Both the position numbers and the translations under genes were made by a program. A stretch of DNA of 64,000 nt from NCBI GenBank assembly GCA_017591395.1, contig WEDG01002906.1, positions 1-64,000 on the forward strand. The letters run 5' to 3'. A model generated the notes under the pieces. The model made no database searches. It was not told where the DNA came from and worked only from the letters and a program-made list of their open reading frames with translations. The DNA is from Schistocephalus solidus (Eukaryota; Platyhelminthes; Cestoda; Diphyllobothriidea; Diphyllobothriidae). How positions within the stretch are numbered: position 1 is the first letter of the stretch; each line of letters opens with the position of its first letter. Positions 1-12,699 of the stretch are shown one piece after another.

Positions 1-103
1 TTCGTCCATGTCCGTTTGCTTATCTGAGGTTTGATATACCACGGCACAATGGAGTTCTGGTTGGTTTGGGACTTTCAGTTTATAACAACGTATTTAAAAG
101 AAG

Positions 104-152
104 ACTTGGCGAGCAAAACGCGCTGCTTTCGATAACTTCTCTTCAGGCCAGT
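104..152 (-). ncRNA. Hammerhead ribozyme motif, type I, in PLE-A 3' region
   Basis: On the minus strand CUGAAGA lies at 146-140, a nine-nt stem-loop II at 139-131, and GAAA at 130-127. Stem III pairs AGCA (127-124) with UGCU (115-112) around an eight-nt loop, and the predicted cleavage site is after C at 111 (triplet CUC). Stem I pairs ACUGGC (152-147) with GCCAAGU (110-104), six pairs plus one bulged A. All core positions of a hammerhead are present, including the 10.1 G to 11.1 C pair, although stem II has only two clear pairs. Hammerheads are established in Penelope-like elements; this is the best preserved of the PLE-A copies here. Confidence 0.75.
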
Positions 153-379
153 AGAGTTATAGGGTAACGTTGGAACGCAGTAGAAATTTAAAACATGAAA
201 TCGATAATTTTCGTGCATTTTGTGTGGGTTATTTGAGGAATATGCATAGGGAGGGTGATAGAGACAATGTGAAAGTCGGCAGTAAGTTTTTAGTAGAGCC
301 ATTCTAGTAGACACGGGAGGACAAAGATGGCGCGCGGGATGCATACACAGTTAAGCGGCCTTTGCCCAAGCTAAGCGTG

Positions 380-1402
380 GAGCTTGTACGAGGTTCTTTT
401 GTTTGCACAAGACAGGATTCTTCAAACTAATGGCAGTCTCTTCTGATGCTTATAGTAGACGTTGACCCATTGACTTGGGATATATTGGTGGGACATTATA
501 AATTACATGGAAAGCTTCGCTGGGGTCCACACTATGCCCGGCGTCAACAAGATGTGCAAGGATGGCACTTTTATGCTGTTGACTTCCCCCTTTGGTCCAC
601 CATGCGGGATGTGTTCTATTATTGTTTGGAATAAGCGCCGACTGGTCGACCAATATAACCTACTCCACAGAACAAGTTAATCAGTAAATGCATATGGAGC
701 AGGTCTGGAGCCGGCAACCTATCCTTGCCTTCGCCTAATAAAAGAGGGCTGGTTGAGAACACTATCTGAAGTTTCGCTGTTGGGAACGTTTGTGTAACGG
801 CTTGGTTAAGGCATATTTTAAAGAGTTCACTAGCCGAATCCCCTTGAAAGGGCACTTTAACGAACATAGTTGTTTTCCCAAGTTACCCTGGAAGGTTTCA
901 CTGGTCTTGCGACAAGATGCTTTGTAATAAACCGATCTGGGCATCCATTCTCTCGAAGTAGGTTCTAGAACTTCCAACGATCCTCCTCGATACTATCTGC
1001 CATGCAAATGTTTCTGGACCTTTGCGCTAAGCAACGGACTAGATTGCGTTTCTGTTGGAGAGGTTCGAAAACGCGTTAGTTCAAATATTGCCCAGACCAG
1101 GTTTTCTTTCGTTAAACGCTCCTTCGGATGCTGCCGTCAGGTCTTCTGCTTAGAAGGACGTCAAAAAAGGGATTGAACCTGCTCTGACCATCTCAACCGT
1201 GAATGTGATCGACGGATGTGCTTGGTTTAAAGTGTATAAGATCTCGTCTACATTTGTTTCTTCTGTGACCATTACAAAGATGTCGTCGACGTATCGATCG
1301 TAGTATTTTAGTTTATTGATCTTTCTGAAATTTCTCCAGCTTACCCAAAAAGACATCGGCTAGGAGAGGTCCAAGTGGCAAAACCATAGCAACGCCGTCT
1401 TT
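380..1402 (-). pseudogene. Broken PLE polyprotein (RT to GIY-YIG), family A
   Basis: Read from 1402 downwards, the translation starts with a PLE RT block containing DGVAM and PLGPLLADVFLGKLE, then RYVDDIFVM with an intact YVDD active site near 1290, then HPSITFTVE and a PFFDVLLSRR block. Stops and frame changes break it between 1080 and 870. A later frame reads CGVGYIGR, the signature of the GIY-YIG domain, and the frame after that reads GHSVDPSEAFHVIYNVPP, the family's C-terminal tail. RT and endonuclease together would prime reverse transcription at the target site. The copy lacks its N-terminal half and carries several frame breaks, so it is not functional. Confidence 0.75.
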
Positions 1403-1414
1403 TTGTCTGTATAG

Positions 1415-1441
1415 TTCAATTCAATTCAATTCAATTCAATT
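1415..1441 (-). repeat. (TTGAA)n 3' tail of the CR1-like LINE
   Basis: Five tandem copies of the plus-strand pentamer TTCAA mark the 3' end of the minus-strand LINE. CR1-related elements commonly end in short tandem repeats rather than poly(A). Confidence 0.75.
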
Positions 1442-1595
1442 TATTGAGGGAAGTAGGCATGGGCCTTTGAGTACCCTATTTGTAACGTAAAATTAAGTGC
1501 GGTATACAGAGAAACCGTGTGGGTTGCAAAGGTACAAAAGGCGGTCATAAAATTTGACAAGTGGTGCACGACTCTCGAGAGTTAAGATAAATGCC

Positions 1596-4379
1596 TCATC
1601 GCTCAGGCTCGTTGCGGAACATAAAACTGTCAAGGTTTCTTTTAAAGCTTTCCAGCGATGGTGACATCACAACGTCTTCAGGGAGGGCATTCCATGGTTT
1701 AACCACTCTGACAGAGAAGGAGAACTTGCGCACATCCAGTCTCGCCTGCTGGACACGCAGTTTCAATGGGTGACCTCGGAGATGGGTCGTGGTGGCAAAT
1801 TCAAAGAAGTCCGAGAATTCCAGGCAACAATCCAATCCCTTCACAATGCGGAATGTCTGCAGGAGATCACCACGCATTTGCCTATAACTCAAAAGGAACA
1901 GATTAAGATTCATTAGGCGGGTTGGATATGGCAAGGAGCTTTGACTTCTAACCATTTTGGTGGCTTTCCTCTGGACTCTTTCGAGGCAGTTCTGATCTTG
2001 AACTGTCCAGGGTTTCCAGGCGTGCATAGCATATTCCAAATGTGGCCTAATGAATGTTCCAAAGGTCTTAGCAAAAAGATCTTCATCGAAATCCAAAAAG
2101 GCTCGTCTGATGGCATGCAACACCGAAGTTGCCCTCTTCGCCACTTTCGAGCAGTGAGACGATGGTTTTAAGGTGGTGGTCATCAGCACACCAAGGTCCT
2201 TTTGGGTTTCCACGTCTTTTAAGGCTTCACCGTTGAGAAAGTAACTTCTACTTTCGGCAGATCCAGACGGGTTGCCTAAGCGAAGTATTGTACACTTATC
2301 GACGTTGAACCGCAAAAGCCAATGATTCAACCTCTCCTCCAACCGAGTTAGGTTGATCTGCAGTTTGTCTTCGTGACAGGGCTCTGGATTACATTCCAGA
2401 TTTTAATGTCGTCGGCAAACATTGCTGCTTCACAGTCGAGATTCCTGACACAATTGTTCACGTATATTAAAAACAGTATTGGCCCTAGTACTGAACCCTG
2501 AGGAACCCCACTCTCGACCGCAGCAGAACTTGACCTCTCTTGGCCGATGCACACAACCTGGCGCCGACCCACGAGGAAGTTTTCGATCCACTCGAGGAGG
2601 TTACCTCTGATTCCAATTCTTTCTAGTTTGTAAAGCAGTCTCTCGTGCGGCACAGTATCGAAGGCCTTTTGAAAGTCAATGAAGGCAATGTGAACCGCGT
2701 GTCTATCTTCAAGTGCTTGGGTCCACCTCTGGAGCGAATACAGCAAATTCGTTGTGCATGATCTTCCTTTTTCTGAACCCGTGTTGACAGCTGGATAACA
2801 AATTATGAGTCTCTAGGAATTTCACCAATTCGCTCTTGATGATCCTTTCCATAATCTTGCCAAGGATGCATGTTAAGCTTATGGGCCTGTAGTTTGTCAC
2901 TGACGCCCGGCTACCGCTTTTTGTACAAGGGAGTTATATGTGCCAGCTTCCAATCGAAAGGAAGTGTTCCGGAGTCAAAGGACTTTTGAAAGAGCACTGA
3001 CAAAGGTGCGGAAAGTTCATTGGCGAGTTCTTTCAGAAGCTTGGGTGGAAGCTCGTCTGGTCCTGGGGATTTCGACTCTTTTAGTTCTTTTAATTCCTTT
3101 TGGATCAGAAATTCTGAGAATAGTATGTGGCTTATGCTTGCAGTCGGCGGGTTATCCACTGAGGGACGAAGGAACCTTGCCTCGTTTGTGAAGACTGAGC
3201 GGTAGAACTGGGAAAAGTACTCGGCTTTTTTTCTGTTTTCAGAAATTTCGACGCCCTCGGCAGTCTTAATCAGCGGTATTTGATGTTTATTCCTTGTAAA
3301 TCTACGGAGGTAACTGTAGACTAACTTTGGATTCTGCGTTGCCTTTTGCAGAAAAGTCTTCTCAAATTCTCTTCGCGTTGTAAGAATAAGGCTTCTTATT
3401 ATTTTCTCTGCGCTTTATACTTATTAAAATAGGCGACTTGATTAGACTCGCAATATTTTCTCCACAACTTGTGCTTCCTGTTTATTTCCCCTTTTTAAGT
3501 TGCTGTCTAGCCACCCATGACGCTTGCTGTGATGGACACTCGTTAGCGGGCAGTGGTTGTCAATAAGTTGCAGAAGAACATTTCGGAAGGACTCCCAATC
3601 TTCGTTTACGGTGCTCGAAAACATTGAGGTCCAGTTGATGTGTGTTAAATCTGCTCGCATCTGATGAAAGTTTCCTCGCCAAACGTTACGCCATTTTTCC
3701 TCTAAAGCAGGCGCAACGGAGAATAAGGAGTAGTCCCACATAAGCACCACTTGATCACTACGACCGAGCGGAGGCATTGAAATAATCTCGTCAATGCTGC
3801 CTGATGTTTTCGTGAAAACGAGGTCAAGACAGTTAGCCCTTTGTCCTTCACGTGTTCTGGTGGGGAAAGGGACATGCTGTGTGAGGAGTGCATTCAAGGT
3901 CTTTTGCAGAAAACATAATCAAAAGTCGATTTCGGGCATGATGATTGAACAGTGCTCCAGTTAATTCCTGGTGCGTTGAAGTCACCCCTAATCATGACAT
4001 TAGGTCGACTGGAGAAATTTTCTAATTGTTCCAACAAGTGGGTGTCCGCGACTCGGTCTATCCTAGGTGGCCGAAAGACAATGAGGACATCTAGACATGG
4101 AGAGCCAAGAGCCTTGATGTTCAACCATATGGCTTCAGTGCTGCACGCAAACTTGCTCGTCTTGTCAGACACTATTAGCACGTCTTTCACATACACAATT
4201 ATTCCACCACCCTGTCGGTTATCCCTGTCCCTCCGATATATTTGGTACCCAGACAATGTTATTTCGCTATCTAGAATACTGCCCGACAGCCAGGTTTCGG
4301 TTACTTCTATCACATCCGGAGATACTTCGGCAAGGCAAATTTTTAACTCATCAAGTTTTGATAAAAGGCTTTTGCGCAT
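1596..4379 (-). pseudogene. CR1-like ORF2: APE endonuclease plus reverse transcriptase
   Basis: The endonuclease part (4379-3894) contains VTETWLSG, GGGIIVYV and MIRGDFNAPGINW, the E, substrate-loop and DFN motifs of apurinic endonuclease-like nucleases. A second frame (3897-3442) continues with NCLDLVFT and the SDQVVLMWDYS block. RT follows: a PGPDELPPKLLKE block (3159-2911), NYRPISLT (2900-2709), AFIDFQKAFDTVPH and GVPQGSVLGPILFLIYVN with MFADDIK (2746-2348), then a long C-terminal segment (2342-1596). At least four frame changes separate these blocks, so no full protein can be made. It would nick DNA and copy the element RNA by target-primed reverse transcription. Confidence 0.85.
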
Positions 4380-4538
4380 TTGTATACAAGCACTTCAATT
4401 TTGCGCCAACCAAATTTCCTGTTGCGTTTGTCAATTTTATGGGCCCAACTGCGTCTCCTCTAACGTCAAGGTCGTATGTTTTTTCCGTTTCGTGATGATT
4501 TTCGGTAACTCTGGTTTCTTTAGTGAGAACGCTGGGCG

Positions 4539-5847
4539 TTACGGAATCAGTTCTGACATCTCTTTGGACAATGGGTTCCCTGATGGTTTTGGCGTTAGTG
4601 AGGTGGCTGCCATTGTCCTCAGAACAATCGGTTGGTTCAATGGAAAATTCGCATTCTTTTGAACTACCTTCCCCTTGAAAATAGCCAGATTGTGTTCGCC
4701 AGCCTTCAGTCTTGAGTAGGTCCGGAGTAGTCCGGTTGAAAAAACCTCTTTATGCGAGTGACGTAGGTTAGTTTTTTTGGATAGGATCGCCTTGATTTTG
4801 TCTTTGCTCTCTAGCATTATTTTCAGCGGTCGCGGTCGCGGCGTTCCTAGACTGTCTTCAGACTTTTTGCCGATCCGGAATGCTTTAATAACTTTTACTT
4901 CCACGCCCGGTGGGAGCAACTGGTTTAGGAGGCCATTAAACGAAGCAAGGTCTTCGGTGACACGGTCTTCTGGTCGGACTGCAGTTGACTCGTGCAAACC
5001 CTGAATAACTAGACACAGTTGTCGATCCTGGTACTTGGAATTTTCGCTTCCTCCTGAGTTCTCTTTAGGGGCACAAGAACGGTTTACAGAGCTCTCGTTG
5101 GGATTAAGTCTACCTCTGACCAAACTCTCATCTGAAGGCTTCGATGAATCCATCAGAGTTGATTGTGACTTTGTCCTCCTGTTGTGGTGTTTCCCCATTG
5201 CAGCTTGCCACGTGTTTGTTTCTTCGGATTCAACTACGGGCTCTTTATAACACCCCAAGATAGCAGGATGAGATTTGTGGTTTGCTCTGGTCGTCGTCCG
5301 TAGGATTCAGAGACTGTGCTCCTGTTATCCGGTCGTTATGGGTAATCGCTTCCGAACATTGTGAGCTGTAACCAGTTGTAGTTTTTGATACTTTTCGTGC
5401 TTTAGTCACTGCCTTTTTAACTGGAATATTGCTAAGCGTATTTCGTCGAGTAATGTTATCTTGCAAGAGCTTCCTTAAGTCTGCAAGCTCATTTTCCAGT
5501 TTTTGAACTCTTAGTAAAATATAAGAACATCCAACGCAAGATTCGTCCTCGTAGCCAACGGATTTGGTTGCCATTACGCTTTTTGCGCGCTTTGCTGGTT
5601 TTTGGTTACAAGTATAAACTGATGGAGTGCCAGTCGTGGATGTCGAAGCCAGCTCAACAGGCTTTCCTTTAAAGGAAGTTCCGTGACTGGTTCTGTTGCT
5701 AGCAAACAATTGTTTTGAGTCCATAAATGTTAAAAACACTGCGAAAAAGTATGTTCTCCTTTGAGCGTATAACGAAAATTTCCGACTGGCTTTGGAGTAT
5801 GGCGAGTATTTAATGCAATATGAGCAAAAATGTTTATACTTGTTCAA
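4539..5847 (-). pseudogene. CR1-like ORF1 (nucleic-acid-binding protein), frameshifted
   Basis: Two overlapping minus-strand frames, 5847-5245 and 5258-4539, together look like one ORF1. The first has a short coiled-coil-like stretch (VQKLENELADLRKLLQ) near its middle. The second carries an RRM-like block with KVIKAFRIGKK and RPRPLKIMLESKDK, as in CR1/L2 ORF1 proteins, which coat the element RNA. The first frame ends 14 bases inside the start of the second, which fits a frameshift better than two separate proteins, but I cannot exclude a genuine two-protein layout. The original start may be the inner ATG at the MDSKQLF position rather than the first one. Confidence 0.6.
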
Positions 5848-5860
5848 AACCGCTTTTGAA

Positions 5861-6450
5861 AAATACTATAAACGGTATGAAGGATATTCAGGAACGACTC
5901 AGCCGTTCGGAGATATCGAAGGTCCTGGATAACTTTAGATCTTCACGAGGTTGTACACGTTTGGTTCCCTGAGTGGTTCTCAGTTTTTATTGGTGCAGAG
6001 CCTGCGCAGTCAACTTGAATAAGATGATAAACAAATTCCAATTTGATCCGTTTTATGACGAATTTCGGCACAAGAAAGAATTCCAGATGAGCAGGAAGCA
6101 AGTAAGTACATGCAGTTGAAACAGTATTGTCCGGATCAGTCCTAGTGAAGTGGTAACGAAGATCAAATTGTCCAAGTTGGAGAGCAAATAATTGGTGGTT
6201 ATTTGCACACGACCAGTTTCAATAGTTTCAATAGTTGGTTATCAAAAAGAAACTGCACATTTAACGTGCATCTTTGTAATAATATTTTCAGTTTATTTGT
6301 CGGTATTTCTGATTCTTGCTCACTTGTCAATGGAAATTAACAGAGGTTATCGACTGTCACAGTGACAGGGACGTATGCAAAAAGTGATGAGGCATCCAAA
6401 GATGGCATCTTAGTGCCGTTAAACTAAAGGTATTTGACGTCTTCAATAAC
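5861..6450. other. No recognisable feature
   Basis: This stretch between the CR1-like LINE and the next PLE fragment has no convincing ORF, RNA gene or repeat. It could be the missing upstream part of the interrupted PLE, but no PLE motif is visible in either strand. Confidence 0.4.
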
Positions 6451-7030
6451 TTGGTCGCAAGAGTCGGTGCTTATCCAAAAGAATAAAAGAACACATCTCA
6501 GCATGGCTGAGCAAATGCGATGTCAAGAGCATAAAAAGTGTCATCCTTGCACATCTTGTTGACATTGGGCATAGTGTGGACCTCAGCGAAGCTTTCCGTG
6601 TAATTTATAATGTTTCACCAACCTACCCCAAGCCACTGGGTCAACGTCTACTAGCAGCAGTAGAAGTGACTGCCATTAAGTTGAAGAAGCCGGTCTTGTG
6701 CGCACAAACGAAACTCGTACAAGCTTCGCGCTTAGCTTGGGCAACGGCCGCTTAACTGCATGCATCCCATGCGCAATCTCTGTCCTCCCCTTCTGCCAGA
6801 ACGGATCTTCCAAACACTTAATGCCGCCTATCACATTTTCTCTTATCGCCCTCTCCCTATGCACATTCCTCAGATAACCCACACAAATGGACGAACATTA
6901 TCGATTTCGTGTTTAAAATTTCTACTGCGTTCCAACGTTTTCCTATAACTGTGCTGGCATGAAGAGAAAATATCGAAAGCAGCGCGTGTACACGCCAAGT
7001 CGTCTTTTGAATCTTTTAATGGGCATTTTT
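6451..7030 (+). mobile_element. PLE family A, 5'-truncated copy 2
   Basis: Plus-strand translation begins inside the GIY-YIG domain ([18 protein letters not shown]) and runs through the family tail GHSVDLSEAFRVIYNV to about 6753, followed by the 3' region. The hammerhead position at 6959-7000 is damaged: the first core base is A (AUGAAGA), although GAAA at 6975-6978 remains. The copy begins at the same point of the element as the one at 39575. Confidence 0.75.
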
Positions 7031-8269
7031 GCAACCATAAAGCAGTCAAAAGATCCCACGGTTGTAAAGGCACTCAATGGGTATCTGCGTATTAACACCA
7101 AACCTGTTGAGGCAAAAATACTGGCTTTATTTTATTGAGGACTGTTTTGAAACATATAAATAGGTTTATTGATTTGGCTTTGCTTGGGCATCGTCAAATC
7201 CTTAGAACACTGGAAAAAAACTAAAACAAACTACTCTTTCATTAATTACTTTTGCTTTGGTTTGTTTGTTTGCTTAAAAAAGCAGTTTTCGAAATAAGCA
7301 GTTTGTTTTTAATAAACAAAACCCTGTTTTCCAAGGTTAAGAAATCGCAAATTTTGAAAATAAAAAAACAGCTAAACAGAATGGGGATGTATGTATCAGG
7401 GTAAGAATGCTTATTGTCAAGACTAGTCTGTTTTTGACGTTCAAGAGTATTCAATCGACAGAGGTAGAAACGTCTGAGGTCGATTCGAAGGGATAAGTAC
7501 TTAAATCAGATGCGAGCGCAGTCGATTCCGGTGTGGGGTCTGACGACTAATTAGACTTAGTTGACTGATTGCTAAAAAAAGGTGAAAAAATGATTAGGAG
7601 TAGGAAGAGTTTAACTGTAAGAAACTTCCAATGCAGTCCTACAGTCTTCATATTTGTAATATATAAAATAGTGTTGATTATGTTTGCTCTAGCTGTATGA
7701 AACAGCTAGTACCATTCGTTTCATAATGCTATATAAAAACCTAGGCCTGCGGCTCGTTGCGCATTCGAATTTCGTAGAGCATAATTGATGTAAAAAACGG
7801 AATAAAAATACTACTAACCGACTGAGATAAAAAATAATAAATTTTGCAAGTTAGTTTTAAAGCAAATTGTTTAACACGCATAAAATTATATATAAACCTA
7901 AAGACGATATCCAAAAACATTTTAAAATGTAAAATAAAAATAAATTTTTAATAAGTTTTAACACTACGCGACGACCAAAGAAGCCGTCTTTGGGCTCAGC
8001 GCAGCAAGGGATCCTCATATTGGCCCGATATATCATAGGAAGTTAGTGGTTCTCGACCACTTAGTGCAGCTGGAACTGAGAGGCCATAGCTATGAGACGC
8101 GTTGCTTGCACACGGTGTGGGACAAACTATTTATGGATAATGACGTTTTGTTCTATCGCGATGGCGAACAATACCCGCGACGTATTCTTTCTACCCTTAT
8201 CCATGGTAGACGAGGTTCTTAATGAGAATCCACACGGTTAGAGCACGGGCATCCATAGATGACCGTCGT
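7031..8269. other. AT-rich non-coding stretch before the satellite
   Basis: The first 900 bases are AT-rich with no credible ORF. From about 7960 the base composition becomes balanced and the text resembles repetitive DNA without a recognisable domain. No gene is supported. Confidence 0.4.
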
Positions 8270-11200
8270 GTGACCCACACACCATCATCATATTCCCGAT
8301 CGCAACTGACAAAGCAACGAGCCCGTGGCTCAATGTTAGAGCGTTCGACTCAAATACCAAAGTTCGCGGGTTTGAATCCCAGGTGTTCCACACTTGGGAT
8401 TGGGTATGACTGGCTGATGACGGCTAATAAGCCAGAAATGGCCATTCCGGTCTCCCTTGGCTTTGTCGGTTCCACATTATCAACATATGCTACAAGTCGC
8501 TATTCGACTGCCTGTGAGTACTCAAGTCTGAGTTCCAGGGCACAACGGAACATAAATGTTCCTTAAGCAGATCGGTGAGCCACACACTATCATCATATTC
8601 CCGATCGCAACCGACAAAGCAACGAGCCCGTGGCTCAATGTTAGAGCGTTCGACTCAAATACCAAAGGTCGCGGGTTCGAATCCCAGGTGTTCCACACTT
8701 GGGATTGGGTATGACTGGCTGATGACGGCTAATAAGCCATAAAATGCCATTCCGGTCTCCCTTGTCTTTGTCGGTTCCACATTATCAACATATGCTACAC
8801 GTCGCTATGCGACTGCCTGTGAGTACTCTAGTCTGAGCTCCAGGGCACAACGGAACATAAATGTTCCTTAAGCAGATCGGTGAGCCACACACTATCATCA
8901 TATTCCCGATCACAACGACAAAGCAACGAGCCCGTGGCTCAAAGTTAGAGCGTTCGACTCAAACCAAATGTCGCGGGTTCGAATCCCAGGTGTTCCACAC
9001 TTGGGATTGGGTATGACTGGCTGATGACGGCTAATAAGCCAGAAAATGGCCATTCCGGTCTCCCTTGTCTTTGTCGGTTCCACATTATCAACAGATGCTA
9101 CACGTCGCTATGCGACTGCCTGTGAGTACTCTAGTCTGAGTTCCAGGGCACAACGGAACATAAATGTTCCTTAAGCAGATCGGTGAGCCACACACTATCA
9201 TCATATTCCCGATCGCAACCGACAAAGCAACGAGCCCGTGGCTCAATGTTAGAGCGTTCGACTCAAATACCAAAGGTCGCGGGTTCGAATCCCAGGTGTT
9301 CCACACTTGGGATTGGGTATGACTGGCTGATGACGGCTAATAAGCCAGAAATGGCCATTCCGGTCTCCCCTTGTCTTTGTCGGTTCCACATTATCAACAT
9401 ATGCTACACGTGGCTATGCGCTGCCTGTGAGTACTCTAGTCTGAGCTCCAGGGCACAACGAAACATAAATTTTCCTTAAGCAGATCGGTGAGCCACACAC
9501 TATCATCATATTCCCGATCGCAACCGACAAAGCAACGAGCCCGTGGCTCAATGGTGAGCGTTCGACTCAAATACCAAAAGGTCGCGGGTTCGAATCCCAG
9601 GTGTTCCACACTTGGGATTGGGTATGACTGGCTGATGACGGCTAATAAGCCAGAAATGGCCATTCGGTCTCCCCTTGTCTTTGTCGGTTCCACATTATCA
9701 ACATATGCTACACGTCGCTAATGCGACTGCCTGTGAGTACTCTAGTCTGAGTTCCAGGGCACAACGGAACATAAATGTTCCTTAAGCAGATCGGTGAGCC
9801 ACACACTATCATCATATTCCCGATCGCAACCGACAAAGCAACGAGCCCGTGGCTCAATGGTAGAGCGTTCGACTCAAATACCAAAGGTTGCGGGTTCGAA
9901 TCCCAGGTGTTCCACACTTGGGATTGGGTATGACTGGCTGATGACGGCTAATAAGCCAGAAATGGCCATTCCGGTCTCCCTTGGCTTTGTCGGTTCCACA
10001 TTATCAACATATGCTACACGTCGCTATGCGACTGCCTGTGAGTACTCTAGTCTGAGTTCCAGGGCACAACGGAACATAAATTTCCTTAAGCAGATCGGTG
10101 AGCCCACACACTATCATCATATTCCCGATCGCAACCGACAAAGCAACGAGCCCGTGGCTCAATGTTGAGCGTTCGACTCAAATACCAAAGGTCGCGGGTT
10201 CGAATCCCAGGTGTTCCACACTTGGGATTGGGTATGACTGGCTGATGACGGCTTGTAAGCCATAAAATGCCATTCCGGTCTCCCTTGGCTTTGTCGGTTC
10301 CACATTATCAACATATGCTACACGTCGCTATGCGACTGCCTGTGAGTACTCTAGTCTGAGCTCCAGGGCACAACGGAACATAAATGTTCCTTAAGCAGAT
10401 CGGTGAGCCACACACTATCATCATATTCCCGATCGCAACCGACAAAGCAACGAGCCCGTGGCTCAATGGTAGAGCGTTCGACTCAAATACCAAAAGGTCG
10501 CGGGTTCGAATCCCAGGTGTTCCACACTTGGGATTGGGTATGACTGGTTGATGACGGCTAATAAGCCAGAAATGGCCATTCCGGTCTCCCTTGTCTTTGT
10601 CGGTTCCACATTATCAACATATGCTACACGTCGCTATGCGACTGCCTGTGAGTACTCTAGTCTGAGTTCCAGGGCACAACGGAACATAAATGTTCCTTAA
10701 GCAGATCGGTGAGCCACACACTATCATCATATTCCCGATCGCAACCGACAAAGCAACGAGCCCGTGGCTCAATGTTAGAGCGTTCGACTCAAATACCAAA
10801 GGTCGCGGGTTCGAATCCCAGGTGTTCCACACTTGGGATTGGGTATGACTGGCTGATGACGGCTAATAAGCCAGAAATGGCCATTCCGGTCTCCCCTTGT
10901 CTTTGTCGGTTCCACATTATAAACATATGCTACACGTCGCTGTGCGACTGCCTGTGAGTACTCTAGTCTGAGTTCCAGGGCACAACGGAACATAAATGTT
11001 CCTTAAGCAGATCGGTGAGCCACACACTATCATCATATTCCCGATCGCAACCGACAAAGCAACGAGCCCGTGGCTCAATGGTAGAGCGTTCGACTCAAAT
11101 ACCAAAGGTCGTGGGTTCGAATCCCAGGTGTTCACACTTTGAATTGGGTATGACTGGCTGATGACGGCTAATAAGCCAGAAATGGCCATTCCGGTCTGCC

Positions 11201-12445
11201 CTTGTCTTTGTCGGTTCCACATTATCAACATATGCTACACGTCGCCATGCGACTGCCTGTGAGTACTCTAGTCTGAGCTCCAGGGCACAACGGAACATAA
11301 ATGTTCCTTAAGCAGATCGGTGAGCCACACACTATCATCATATTCCCGATCGCAACCGACAAAGCAACGAGCCCGTGGCTCAATGGTGAGCGTTCGACTC
11401 AAATACCAAAGGTCGCGGGTTCGAATCCCAGGTGTTCCACACTTGGGATTGGGTATGACTGGCTGATGACGGCTAATAAGCCATAAAATGCCATTCCGGT
11501 CTCCCTTGGCTTTGTCGGTTCCACATTATCAACATATGCTACACGTCGCTATGCGACTGCCTGTGAGTACTCTAGTCTGAGCTCCAGGGCACAACGGAAC
11601 ATAAATGTTCCTTAAGCAGATCGGTGAGCCACACACTATCATCATATTCCCGATCGCAACCGACAAAGCAACGAGCCCGTGGCTCAATGTTAGAGCGTTC
11701 GACTCAAATACCAAAGGTCGCGGGTTCGAATCCCAGGTGTTCCACACTTGGGATTGGGTATGACTGGCTGATGACGGCTAATAAGCCAGAAATGGCCATT
11801 CCGGTCTCCCTTGTCTTTGTCGGTTCCACATTATCAACATATGCTACACGTCGCTATGCGACTGCCTGTGAGTACTCTAGTCTGAGCTCCAGGGCACAAC
11901 GGAACATAAATGTTCCTTAAGCAGATCGGTGAGCCACACACTATCATCATATTCCCGATCGCAACCGACAAAGCAACGAGCCCGTGGCTCAATGTTAGAG
12001 CGTTCGACTCAAATACCAAAAGGTCGCGGGTTCGAATCCCAGGTGTTCCACACTTGGGATTGGGTATGACTGGCTGATGACGGCTAATAAGCCAGAAATG
12101 GCCATTCGGTCTCCCTTGTCTTTGTCGGTTCCCATTGTCAACATATGCTACACGTCGCTATGCGACTGCCTGTGAGTACTCTAGTCTGAGTTCCAGGGCA
12201 CAACGGAACATAAATGTTCCTTAAGCAGATCGGTGAGCCACACACTATCATCATATTCCCGATCGCAACCGACAAAGCAACGAGCCCGTGGCTCAATGTT
12301 AGAGCGTTCGACTCAAATACCAAGGTCGCGGGTTTGAATCTCAGGTGTTCCACACTTGGGATTGGGTATATTGGCTCTGAGTACCCTAGTCTGAGTTCCA
12401 GGTCAAAAACGGAACATAAATGTTTCTAAGCAGATCGGTGAGCGA
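8270..12445 (+). repeat. 305-bp ribozyme satellite, block 1 (plus)
   Basis: Fourteen tandem units in plus orientation, counted by their B boxes (from about 8369 to 12332), at a period close to 305 bp. Units differ by many substitutions and small indels, more than in the middle block. Most have the A box altered to AATGTT, a few keep AATGGT. Three units (near 8735, 10257 and 11480) have the ribozyme GAA core replaced by TAA. The last unit is shortened and lacks the ribozyme. ORFs across this block are translations of the repeat and are not genes. Confidence 0.97.
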
Positions 12446-12699
12446 CATAGGCTCGACAAAGCTAGAGTCGAACGCCTAACATTGAGCCACGGGCTCGTTG
12501 CTTTGTCGGTTGCGATCGGGAATATGATGATAGTGTGTGGCTCACCGATCTGCTTTAAGGAACATTTATGTTCCGTTGTGCCCTGAACTCAGACTAGGTA
12601 CTCACAGGCAGTCATAGCGACGTAGCATATGTTGATAATGTGGAACCGACAAAGACAAGGGAGACTGGAATGGCCATTTCTGGCTTATTAGCCGTCATC

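Larger units (their letters stand above)
60..1416 (-). mobile_element. Penelope-like element, family A, interrupted copy 1
   Basis: On the minus strand the order is reverse-transcriptase core (about 1402 down to 1080), linker, a GIY-YIG-like segment (about 870-619), a conserved C-terminal tail (about 640-380) and a 3' untranslated region down to about 60. This order is the Penelope-like layout, in which RT is followed by a GIY-YIG nuclease. The upstream half of the element is cut off at 1416, where a CR1-like LINE is inserted. The same C-terminal tail and 3' region recur at 6451-7030, 36190-37130, 37799-38120 and 39575-40160, so this is a multicopy family in the window. Outer boundaries are approximate, and the stretch 1-59 is not recognised. 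Confidence 0.8.
1417..5860 (-). mobile_element. CR1/Jockey-group LINE, nearly full length, degenerate
   Basis: The minus strand carries ORF1 (about 5847-4539), an APE-type endonuclease (about 4379-3894) and a reverse transcriptase (about 3160-1596), followed by a short 3' end of repeated pentamers at 1441-1415. Two ORFs in this order, the FADD RT active site, and the terminal RT block with the RVVKPWNALPEDVV pattern place it in the CR1/Jockey group. It sits inside a Penelope-like element whose RT reading stops exactly at the pentamer tail. Both ORFs are broken by frameshifts. Confidence 0.85.

Noticed and set aside
3952..4662. Plus-strand 236-codon ORF
   Set aside because: Antisense shadow of the CR1-like endonuclease and ORF1, which carry recognisable motifs on the minus strand.
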